A stretch of 64,000 bases of DNA from Dokdonella sp. GTDB taxonomy: Bacteria; Pseudomonadota; Gammaproteobacteria; Xanthomonadales; Rhodanobacteraceae. Under the pieces are notes generated by a model, which saw nothing but the letters and a program-made list of their open reading frames with translations, ran no database searches and had not been told where the DNA came from. Every line of letters starts with the position of its first letter. Within the stretch, counting starts at the first letter, position 1. Of this stretch, positions 10,601-16,830 are shown piece by piece. The DNA lies in NCBI RefSeq assembly GCF_019634845.1, contig NZ_JAHCAQ010000008.1, positions 62,001-126,000 of the forward strand. Direction: 5' to 3'. Position numbers and translations under genes: made by a program.

Positions 10601-11412
10601 TCCTTGTGACCCTGGCGCACCTGGGCAATGTCCTTGAGACGGATCGGCACGCCGGCGTCGATGCGGATCACGAGGTTGCGGATCTCGTCGAGCGAACGGA
10701 ACTGGTTGACCGTGCGCACGAGGAAGCGTTGGCTGCCCTCGTCGATGCGGCCGCCCGAGGCGTTGACGTTCTCGTTCTTCAGCCGCGTGTTGACCTCGTC
10801 GATGTCGATGCCCAGGCGCGCCAGTTGCTGCTGGTCGATCAGCACCTCGATCTCGTCCTCGAGGCCGCCGCCAACCTTGACCGCCGCCACGCCAGCCACC
10901 GGCGCCAGGTGCTTCTTCAGATCCTCGTCGGCATAGCGCCGCAGTTGCTTGAGCTGCACCTCGCCGGTCGCGGCGCCGGCGCGCATGGCCAGGCCCAGCC
11001 GCAGGATCGGATCGGTCGAAGGATTGAAGCGCAGCAGCAGCGGCTTGTTCGCTTCCAGCGGCAACTGCACGCTGTCGAGCTTGTCGCGCACTTCGAGGCT
11101 GGCCATGTCCATGTCGGTGCCCCAGGCGAACTCGAGCACGACATCGGACTGCCCCGTGCGCGAGACCGAATGCACCCTGCGCACGTTCTTGACCACGCCG
11201 ACCGCTTCCTCGATCGGCTGGCTGACGAGGTTCTCGATCTCGGCCGGCGCCGCACCTTCGTAATCGGTACGCACCGTGAGCGTGGGATAGGACAGGTCGG
11301 GCAACAGGTTGACCTTGAGGCCCGCCAGGCCAATCACGCCGAACAGCACCAGAGTCACGGTCAGCATGCCGACCGTGACGCGGCGCCGGGTGGCGAATTC
11401 GGGCAGGTTCAC
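7681..11412 (-). CDS. RND efflux permease, long subunit with a large insertion
   Basis: A 1243-residue RND permease, about 200 residues longer than the usual 1030-1050. The core is intact: LLPDLSYPTLTVRTDYEG at the N-terminus, VDD in TM4, the TM10 lysine in GIVVKNAIVL and LRPIVMT. The extra length lies between TM6 and TM7, about residues 490-680. It starts with a Gly/Trp-rich stretch, contains several strongly hydrophobic segments (for example AAIYFVLVCVLVALGGLLGVL) separated by Arg-rich linkers, and leads back to the TM7 region at AHPWRVLGTAAL. The start codon is GTG, overlapping the adaptor stop (GTGA at 11409-11412). It probably provides the proton relay for a mixed trimer with the short permease; that is inference. 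Confidence 0.88.
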   Translation of the reverse strand: MNLPEFATRRRVTVGMLTVTLVLFGVIGLAGLKVNLLPDLSYPTLTVRTDYEGAAPAEIENLVSQPIEEAVGVVKNVRRVHSVSRTGQSDVVLEFAWGTDMDMASLEVRDKLDSVQLPLEANKPLLLRFNPSTDPILRLGLAMRAGAATGEVQLKQLRRYADEDLKKHLAPVAGVAAVKVGGGLEDEIEVLIDQQQLARLGIDIDEVNTRLKNENVNASGGRIDEGSQRFLVRTVNQFRSLDEIRNLVIRIDAGVPIRLKDIAQVRQGHKEREGIVRIDGREAIELAIYKEGDANTVSVAKAVRAELDRLAASLPAGASLTTIEDQSTFIEAALHDVEKDALIGGALAILIILLFLGDGWSTFIVSLSLPVSLIATFFFMDQLHLSLNVMSLGGLALATGMVVDDSIVVLENIARLRERGLGVVAAAVQGAREVGMAVTASTLTTVAVFFPLVFVQGVAGQLFRDQALTITFAMLVSLLVAMSLIPMLASLKGRAPLAWPDEPAGGGSLWRTAWSGAGALLVWPLRGRRGAAGMALFALSLPLRVPAAAIYFVLVCVLVALGGLLGVLVRVLFAAARLLRGEATAAPRERLREAAARLRALWRWPLDGSGPSRRRWFIATLPLRLPALVLLAAWWPLGVLVAALLVALGWVARRGLALLGWLVVGTYDRAARAYHRLLPRALAHPWRVLGTAALALAGTLALVPTLGLDLIPQLAQGRFDMTVTLPPGTPLAETDRVVATIASRHAQDPGVASIYGVAGSGTRLDANPTESGENIARLSIALTDGGGKAIEAAAIERLRSDLPRRDASVKFARPQLFSFAAPLEVEIRGYDLDALAKAGQRLGELMRASPRFADVKSTVEGGYPEVQIRFDQDRAAALGLTTRDIADRIVRKVKGEVATRYDFRDRKIDVLVRARADDRASVADIGNLVIGYVAPAAASRSGTGSGTGSSTGTALSDSARSSGDVPIRLSAVAEVVATQGPSEIHRVSQERVAIVSANLRHGDLGSAVAEVERIVASHPLAAGVKVHVGGQSEELDASVHSLLFALGLAIFLVYLVMASQFESLLHPFVIMFSIPLAAVGAVLALKLSGSAVSVVVFIGLIMLVGIVVKNAIVLIDRVNQLREAGVAKREALAQAAESRLRPIVMTTLCTLFGFAPLALGWGEGAEVRAPMALTVIGGLAVSTLLTLVVVPVVYDLLDRRGDAWYAARARAAQAVSPDRDESAAASVVRAAGAPGAPLAESPA

Positions 11413-12599
11413 CGCGCCGATCCCGCATCCGCGTGCAGAGCCAACGCACCGACCGCGGCGGTGCCGGCATCGAGCACCTGCACCTGGGTGCCGTCGCGCA
11501 CGGCATTGCGACCGACCGTGATCACGCGCTCGCCGGCGCTGATGCCTTCACGCACCTCGATGCGATCGCCATCGGCATAACCGACCTTGACCACGCGGCG
11601 CTTGGCCACGAACGAAGGTGGTGCTGCCTTGTCGGCAGCCTTGCCCGCGGCAGGCGCCGCGGCGGGCGCCGGCTCCACCACGAACAGCGAGGTCTCGCCA
11701 TCCTCCTCGGCGATCGCGTTGCGCGGCACCACCAGCGCATCGTGGCGCTGGTCATAGGCCACCTCGATGCGGCCGAACATGCCGGGCTTGAGCGTGCGGG
11801 TGGAATCGCGGAATTCGCAGGTCGCGCGGAAGGTGCCGCTGCTGGCATCGACCACCGGCGCGATGCGCGCGATCACGCCATCGAACACTTGCGTCGGCAG
11901 CGCATCGACGCGCATGCGCACGCCCTGCCCGGCCTTGAGCGTGTCGAGATCGCGTTCGGGCACGTTGAGCACGGCCTGCAGCGGATCGAGATCGACGATG
12001 TCGAACAGCGCCTGGTTGAGCTGCACGAGGTTGCCGACCTTGACCGAGCGCCGCGCGATCACGCCCGAGATCGGCGCCACCACGCGCGTGTACGACAGCT
12101 CGAGCTGCGCGCCGGCGACCACGGCCTTCTGCGCCTCGAGGTCATAGTGCAGGCTGTCGTAGTCGGACTTGGGGGTGATCTTGAGCGCGTAACCGCGCTC
12201 GGCCTTGTCGAAGGCCGCCTGCGCCTTGCGCAGCGTCGCCGTGGCCTGGGCGAGCTTGTTGTTCGCCGCGTCGGCATCGAGCTGCGCGAGCACTTGTCCC
12301 TGCTGCACGCGGCTGCCTTCCTCGGCAAGGATCTTGAGTACGACCGCGCTGGTCTTGGCCACCACCTGCGCCTCGCCGACCGCCTCGAGCGTGGCCGTAC
12401 CCGAATAGTTGGCCGTGATCGACTGCTGGCTGGCGCGAACCGCCTCCACCGGTACCGCATTGCGCGCGTCGGCCTGCTTGTCAGCCGCCGCGGCACCACC
12501 GCCGCCGCAGCCGCCGAGCGACACGGCCAGAGCGCCCGCGAACAGCGCGGAGATCGCGCCACCGCCATGGCCTTGACCCAATAAACTCTTGAAAATCAT
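11409..12599 (-). CDS. RND periplasmic adaptor (membrane fusion) lipoprotein
   Basis: A 396-residue HlyD/AcrA-type adaptor. A hydrophobic N-terminus ends in a lipobox-like VSLGGC, so it is probably lipid-anchored in the inner membrane. Then come the biotinyl-lipoyl half-domains (VGEAQVVAKTSAVVLKILAEEGSRV and the later VVAPISGVIARRSVKVGN), a coiled hairpin of about residues 105-160, a beta-barrel and a membrane-proximal domain. The stop overlaps the GTG of the long permease. The promoter region just upstream carries an 8-bp inverted repeat suggesting repressor control. The linker near residues 305-330 is unusually Ala/Pro/Lys-rich. Confidence 0.92.
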   Translation of the reverse strand: MIFKSLLGQGHGGGAISALFAGALAVSLGGCGGGGAAAADKQADARNAVPVEAVRASQQSITANYSGTATLEAVGEAQVVAKTSAVVLKILAEEGSRVQQGQVLAQLDADAANNKLAQATATLRKAQAAFDKAERGYALKITPKSDYDSLHYDLEAQKAVVAGAQLELSYTRVVAPISGVIARRSVKVGNLVQLNQALFDIVDLDPLQAVLNVPERDLDTLKAGQGVRMRVDALPTQVFDGVIARIAPVVDASSGTFRATCEFRDSTRTLKPGMFGRIEVAYDQRHDALVVPRNAIAEEDGETSLFVVEPAPAAAPAAGKAADKAAPPSFVAKRRVVKVGYADGDRIEVREGISAGERVITVGRNAVRDGTQVQVLDAGTAAVGALALHADAGSAR

Positions 12600-12622
12600 G
12601 ACGCTGCGCCCGTGTAAAATAT

Positions 12623-12650
12623 CTGGTGTTGTACCTTACTAAAACACCAG
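12623..12650. promoter_or_regulatory. Palindromic operator-like site ahead of the efflux operon
   Basis: CTGGTGTT at 12623-12630 and AACACCAG at 12643-12650 form a perfect 8-bp inverted repeat with a 12-bp AT-rich centre, ending 24 bp from the adaptor start. The region is clearly AT-richer than its surroundings. On the minus strand a weak promoter (TTTTAG, 17 bp, TATTTT) overlaps it. Dyads of this size overlapping an efflux promoter are typical of TetR/AcrR-type repressors. No such regulator is encoded next to it, so the cognate protein would have to lie elsewhere. Confidence 0.55.
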
Positions 12651-13386
12651 ACAAGGGCGCATGGGCCGCAAGTCACGCAGGTCGCAAGTCATGCCTGCCG
12701 ATGGCGGCGACGAGGCTGCGCGCCAGCCGCCGACCACGCGCCCGGACCGTCACGCCGGGCAGCCGCAGGCAGCGCGGTTCGCGCCTGGCCCACGGCGGCG
12801 CGCCTCCGGCCTGGGCACGGTCGCCGGCGCGCAGCCAATGGCGATGCCGCCGCGAGCGGTGCCCAGTTCACCGACGCGACGCCGATGACCGTGAGCGTGC
12901 CGCTCGCCAACGTGTCGGTGTGACCACTGCCCTCACGACAGGCCAAACCGAGCGGACCCGCATCGGCAACATTGCCTGCACCCTGCAAGGTCACGCAGCG
13001 CTCGCCACTGGACTCGATCCCGACACGATGGGTCACGTCATCCATCGCCGCACCGCCCAGCGTGCAGTCGAGGATGCACCGCCTCGTTCCACGCCGAGCC
13101 AGCCCCGCTGCTCGCCAGCTGCGCAAGACAAACCCCAGCGGCGACATCCACGGCAACGCCGGCGATCGATCGCCGGCTCGCGCCAACGCGTCGGCCCGGT
13201 GCGCGGGCAGCCGCATCACCGCCGCGTCGCGTGCAGGTGCGGATCAGCGCCCCACGATCGCCCCCGACCGGCCGTGCCACACGCGATGCGCCTTGATCCA
13301 GGTCAGGTTTGCAGTAGTAGCCGGCGCGCTTTGATGGCTATACTTGCGTGACCTGCTTTTCCCATCTATCGCTGCGGGACGATCCG
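12651..13386. other. Stretch of about 740 bp without a convincing gene
   Basis: Open frames exist on both strands, but their translations are Arg/Pro/Ala-rich and match no family I recognise. One segment of the minus strand (about 12850-13080) translates to a less biased, protein-like sequence (VTLQGAGNVADAGPLGLAC then TDTLASGTLTVIGVASVNW), which could be the remnant of a secreted protein gene; it has no good start and no defined ends. A TATACT box at 13339-13344 may be the -10 of the cytochrome promoter, but no matching -35 is evident. Confidence 0.4.
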
Positions 13387-13707
13387 ATGATTCGAGCGAC
13401 TTGCCTTGTGCTGCTCCTGACCATGGCTTCCACCACCGCGCTGGCCGCGGACAAGGGCGACGCTGCTGCCGGCAGGACCAAGGCCTACACCTGTTCCGGC
13501 TGCCATGGCATCGAAGGCTGGAAGAATCCCTACCCGAACTATCACGTCCCGCGCATCGGTGGCCAGAACTACGACTACCTCGTCAATGCGCTGACCGAAT
13601 ACCAGAAGGGCGAGCGCGCCCATCCGACCATGCAGGCCCAGGCGCAGAGCATGTCCGACCAGGACATCCGCGACATCGCCACCTTCCTCGCCGGCATCGC
13701 GCCGTAA
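13387..13707 (+). CDS. Small periplasmic cytochrome c (class I), first of a pair
   Basis: A 106-residue protein with a signal peptide (MIRATCLVLLLTMASTTALAA, cleavage near residue 21) and one haem-attachment motif, CSGCH at residues 36-40. Methionines in HPTMQAQ and QSMSDQD could serve as distal ligand, and the C-terminus DIRDIATFLAGI is the usual final helix of c553/c4-like cytochromes. I chose the ATG at 13387 because it gives a clean signal peptide; the in-frame ATG at 13348 only adds a non-hydrophobic extension. It lies 25 bp before a second, similar cytochrome and is probably co-transcribed with it. An electron-carrier role is likely; the partner oxidase or reductase is not in this window. 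Confidence 0.87.
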   Translation: MIRATCLVLLLTMASTTALAADKGDAAAGRTKAYTCSGCHGIEGWKNPYPNYHVPRIGGQNYDYLVNALTEYQKGERAHPTMQAQAQSMSDQDIRDIATFLAGIAP

Positions 13708-13732
13708 GCGCCCCAACCAGGACAGCCATCCC

Positions 13733-14083
13733 ATGACGCGCATCTTTGCATCGCTCGCGATTTCGACCTTGGCCGTGCTCGCCACTCCGGCGCTGGCCAA
13801 GGGTGACCTCGACGCCGGCAAGGCCAAGGCGATCGCCTGCCAGGCCTGCCACGGCACCGACGGCAACGCCGGGATCGACCCGCAGTACCCGCGCCTGGCC
13901 GGCCAGTATCGCGACTACCTGGCTCGCGCCCTGCACGAGTATCGATCGGGCAAGCGCACCAACCCGATCATGGCCGGCTTCGCCGGGCCGCTCAGCGATC
14001 AGGAAATCGACGATCTGGCCGCCTATTTCTCCTCGCTGCCGGGCAAGCTGTCGACGCTGCACGGCCACGTCCAGGGCCAATAG
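13733..14083 (+). CDS. Small periplasmic cytochrome c (class I), second of a pair
   Basis: A 116-residue protein with a signal peptide ending near ATPALA and a haem motif CQACH at residues 36-40. It then shows the family pattern YPRLAGQYRDYLARALHEYR, NPIMAGFAGPLSD with the likely distal Met, and IDDLAAYFSSL. It looks like one half of a cytochrome c4 or a c553-type carrier and is related to its upstream neighbour, probably by tandem duplication. Keeping both suggests a two-cytochrome relay or different partners. Confidence 0.88.
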   Translation: MTRIFASLAISTLAVLATPALAKGDLDAGKAKAIACQACHGTDGNAGIDPQYPRLAGQYRDYLARALHEYRSGKRTNPIMAGFAGPLSDQEIDDLAAYFSSLPGKLSTLHGHVQGQ

Positions 14084-14091
14084 GCCGCGCG

Positions 14092-14442
14092 ATGCCCGAC
14101 CGCTCGCTGCCCGCGCTGCTTGCCAGCCACTGCGTGCCGCGCCGCGGCGCGGCCGACGCGGTCGATGCCGCCACTGCCCGGCAGTGGCTGGCGGTGCTGC
14201 CGGACTGGCACATCGACACGGGAACAGGCGGGATCCGCAAGGCGTTCGCCTTCGCCGACTACTTCCACACGATGGCGTTCGTCAACGCGGTGGCCTCGAT
14301 CGCGCACCGTGAGGACCATCACCCGGAGCTGGACGTGAGCTACAACCGCGTCGCGGTGCACTACTCCACGCACGACGTCGGCGGCCTCTCGCTCAACGAC
14401 TTCATCTGCGCCGCCAAGGTCGACGACCTGCGCGCAGGCTGA
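14092..14442 (+). CDS. phhB: Pterin-4a-carbinolamine dehydratase
   Basis: A 116-residue protein of the PCD/DCoH family, which dehydrates the 4a-hydroxytetrahydropterin left by aromatic amino acid hydroxylases so the cofactor can be recycled. The conserved core is clear: FADYFHTMAFVNAVASIA, then the active-site block HREDHHPELDVSYNRVAVHYS with its paired histidines, and GGLSLNDFICAAKVD near the end. It starts eight bases after the second cytochrome stop, so it may ride on the same transcript although the functions are not obviously linked. No phenylalanine hydroxylase gene is visible. Confidence 0.92.
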   Translation: MPDRSLPALLASHCVPRRGAADAVDAATARQWLAVLPDWHIDTGTGGIRKAFAFADYFHTMAFVNAVASIAHREDHHPELDVSYNRVAVHYSTHDVGGLSLNDFICAAKVDDLRAG

Positions 14443-14456
14443 GCCCAGCGGCCGGT

Positions 14457-15182
14457 TCAGGCCGCTTGCGGCGTGCCGCTGCGGGCGCAATGCTCGATCG
14501 CCGCGACGATGCGTGCGGGCGAGTCGACCACGACCACGCGCGGGTGGCCGCCCTCGACGCCATGCTCGAGCTCATGCGCCCAGGTCACGTGATAGGGCAT
14601 GTGCACGCCCCAGGCGCCGAGCTCGACCACCGGCTCGATGTCCGAGCGCATCGAATTGCCGACCATCGCGAAGCGCGCCGGCTCGACACCACATTCGGCG
14701 AGCACGCGTGCGTAGCTGTGCCGATCCTTTTCCGAAACGATCTCGATGCGGTGGAACAGGTCGGCGAGGCCGCTCTGCGCGACCTTGCGTTCCTGGTGGA
14801 ACAGATCGCCCTTGGTGATGAGCACGATGCGATGGCACGCGGCGACGGCGGCGACCGCATCGCGGATGCCGGGCAGCAGTTCCACCGGATGTTCGAGCAC
14901 GCGTTTGCCGAGCGCGATGATGGCGTGGATGTCCGTGGCGGCGATGTGCCCGTCGGTGAGCTCGATCGCCGCCTCGACCATCGACAGCGCCATGCTCTTG
15001 GCGCCATAACCGAACAGCGCGAGGTTGCGCCGCTCGGCGGCGTAGAGGCGGCTGCGCACCTCGGCGTCGGCGACGTCGATCCAGCGACCGACGATGCGCT
15101 CGAACTCGGCACCGGCGTGCTGGTAGTACCCCTCGCTGTGCCAGAGCGTGTCGTCACCGTCGAAGCCGACCAGGTCGATCAT
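14457..15182 (-). CDS. HAD-superfamily hydrolase (phosphatase)
   Basis: A 241-residue haloacid-dehalogenase-type phosphatase. Motif I is GFDGDDTLWH (nucleophile Asp8 and Asp10), motif II is the VLITKGD stretch, motif III is the lysine in VSEKDRHSYARVL, and motif IV is FAMVGNSMRSDIEPV. The helical cap between motifs I and II is type C1. Substrate cannot be told from sequence. It overlaps the stop of rluC by four bases (15179-15182) and is read from the same strand, so the two are co-transcribed. Confidence 0.85.
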   Translation of the reverse strand: MIDLVGFDGDDTLWHSEGYYQHAGAEFERIVGRWIDVADAEVRSRLYAAERRNLALFGYGAKSMALSMVEAAIELTDGHIAATDIHAIIALGKRVLEHPVELLPGIRDAVAAVAACHRIVLITKGDLFHQERKVAQSGLADLFHRIEIVSEKDRHSYARVLAECGVEPARFAMVGNSMRSDIEPVVELGAWGVHMPYHVTWAHELEHGVEGGHPRVVVVDSPARIVAAIEHCARSGTPQAA

Positions 15183-16132
15183 GCGCCGCCGTCCGGCAGG
15201 GTGTCGAGCACGGCGGCCAACTCCGCGGCGAGCGGCGCGTTGAACACGAAGCTCCTGTCGCCGAGCTCGAACGCGAAGCGCGCCGCGTGCAGGAACAGCC
15301 GATGCAGACCATGCTCGCGCATGCGTTTGTTGAAGTCGCGGTTGCCGTACTTGTCGTCGCCGGCGATCGGATGCTCGATGTGCCGGGCATGCACGCGGAT
15401 CTGGTGGGTGCGACCGGTGTCGAGGCCAACCTCGACCAGACTGGCGGACTCGAACCGCTGCAGCTCGACGAAGCGCGAGCGTGAGCTCTTGCCCTCGGCG
15501 TCGACGCGCACCATGCGTTCGCCGCCCTGCAGCACCGACTTGAGCAGCGGCGCATCGACCACCAGCGGCGTGCGCGGCAGTTGGCCCTCGAGCAGGGCGA
15601 GATAGCGTTTGTCGACGCGGGCGTCGCGGATCGCCGCGTGCAGGGCCAGCAGCGCCGAGCGCCGCCGCGTCAGCACGAGCACGCCGCTGGTGTCGCGGTC
15701 GAGCCGGTGGGCGAGTTCGAGCGTGTCGCGCGGACGCGCCGTGCGCAGCAGCTCGATCGCGCCCAGGCTGACGCCGCTGCCGCCATGGCTGGCGATGCCG
15801 GCGGGCTTGTCGATGACGAGGAAGTCGCGGTCCTCGTGGATGATCGTGGCCTCGATGCGCGCGAGCAGGCTGGCCGATGGCTGCACGTGCTCGCCCGGCG
15901 CCGCCAGCCGCACGGGTGGGATGCGCACCAGGTCACCTGCGGCGAGCCGCTGGTCGGGCCGGACACGACCGCCGTTGATGCGGACCTCGCCGCTGCGGCA
16001 GATGCGGTAGACGAGGCTGCGCGGCACGCCCTTGAGGCGCGCCAGCAGGAAGTTGTCGAGCCGTTGGCCGGCGCGATCCTCGGCCACGGTGACGCTCTCC
16101 ACGCGCGCCGGTGGCGGCGGCGCGGCCACCAC
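15179..16132 (-). CDS. rluC: 23S rRNA pseudouridine synthase, RluC type
   Basis: A 317-residue synthase with an N-terminal S4 RNA-binding domain (about residues 15-75, QRLDNFLLARLKGVPRSLVYRICRSG) and a RluA-family catalytic domain with the aspartate motif HRLDRDTSG and the TGRTHQIRVHARHIEHPIAGD block. RluC modifies positions near 955, 2504 and 2580 of 23S rRNA in E. coli. The start given is a GTG. The same frame stays open upstream to a stop at 16214-16216, encoding a basic Pro/Arg-rich stretch, so the real N-terminus may lie further out. It is divergent from rne, the usual arrangement in gammaproteobacteria. Confidence 0.88.
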   Translation of the reverse strand: MVAAPPPPARVESVTVAEDRAGQRLDNFLLARLKGVPRSLVYRICRSGEVRINGGRVRPDQRLAAGDLVRIPPVRLAAPGEHVQPSASLLARIEATIIHEDRDFLVIDKPAGIASHGGSGVSLGAIELLRTARPRDTLELAHRLDRDTSGVLVLTRRRSALLALHAAIRDARVDKRYLALLEGQLPRTPLVVDAPLLKSVLQGGERMVRVDAEGKSSRSRFVELQRFESASLVEVGLDTGRTHQIRVHARHIEHPIAGDDKYGNRDFNKRMREHGLHRLFLHAARFAFELGDRSFVFNAPLAAELAAVLDTLPDGGA

Positions 16133-16454
16133 CGCCGGTTCGCGCTCGCGCTCACGCGGCGCGCCGGACGCTGGGCGCCCGCGCCGTGGCGGTCGCTCCG
16201 CCTGGGCGCGGCCTCACCGCGCACCGTGGCGCCCGCAGCGGTCCGGCCAGCACCGCTGCGGCCGGCCGCTCGCGGCGCTTCTCGCTGCGCCCCGCCGCCG
16301 GCCGCTTGCCGGCGCCGCGCGGGCCCGGCCCGGCGGCAGCGCCCGGCCGCGCCTGGCGGGTCGTGGCGGCGGCACCCTTTGCGGCAGCGCCGGGCGACCC
16401 CTTGGACGGGTTCCGGCGGGCCTTGCGATTTGTCGTCGAAGTGCGTGTCTTCAT
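16133..16454 (-). other. Possible basic N-terminal extension of RluC, in a different frame
   Basis: An ATG on the minus strand at 16454 opens a frame beginning MKTRTSTTNRKARRNPSKG and continuing in a Lys/Arg/Ala/Pro-rich composition to about 16220. That looks like a disordered basic RNA-binding tail rather than a random shadow. It is out of frame with rluC, whose own frame is open back to 16216. One indel around 16216-16260 would join them into an RluC with an N-terminal tail of about 100 residues. The region is very GC-rich and repetitive, so a base-calling error is quite possible. If it is not an extension, the stretch is simply the rluC-rne intergenic region. Confidence 0.35.
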
Positions 16455-16482
16455 TGAAAAAAGTGCCTGCGCCCTATATCCT
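16454..16482 (+). promoter_or_regulatory. Candidate rne promoter, giving a leader of about 340 nt
   Basis: TTGAAA at 16454-16459 and TATCCT at 16477-16482 are separated by 17 bp; this is one of the few AT-rich spots between rluC and rne. Transcription would start near 16489, leaving a 5' leader of about 340 nt before the rne ATG at 16831. E. coli rne has a 361-nt leader through which RNase E controls its own mRNA decay, so the length match is suggestive. The rest of 16483-16830 holds no gene I can support. Confidence 0.5.
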
Positions 16483-16830
16483 GCGCGACGCCAGTTGCGT
16501 CGCTTCGTCCCCCCATCCGCGGGAGGTCGCAGCTCGATTGACGCACCCGTCCACCACATCCCTGCCGCAGCGCACGTACGAGCTCCAGTGGAGCGACGTG
16601 CGCCACCGCAGCCGCGATCGTAGTGGGTCGAGTCGCAAATTGCGCGTCGCCCGAAGGGCGGCGCGGATTCGCGGGCGGGCAACAACCCCAACCCGGGCCG
16701 GCGCGCGGAAGCGTCGGCATGATGACAAGACGGGCGCACCTGCCGCCGTCGACCCGCGAAACGCGGGGCCGCGCAGCGCGAACCACGCGCAGCGCCGACG
16801 ACAGTCGAGCGCCGACAAGGAAACACGACA

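Noticed and set aside
8215-11580. Very long open frame (over 1100 codons) on the plus strand opposite the long RND permease
   Set aside because: It mirrors the permease gene codon for codon; the translation is His/Arg/Gln-rich with no domain. Long antisense frames are expected at this GC content.
12626-13351. A 241-codon plus-strand frame that could be a divergent regulator of the efflux operon
   Set aside because: No helix-turn-helix or TetR pattern is visible; the translation is Arg/Pro/Ser-rich and the start would lie inside the palindrome.
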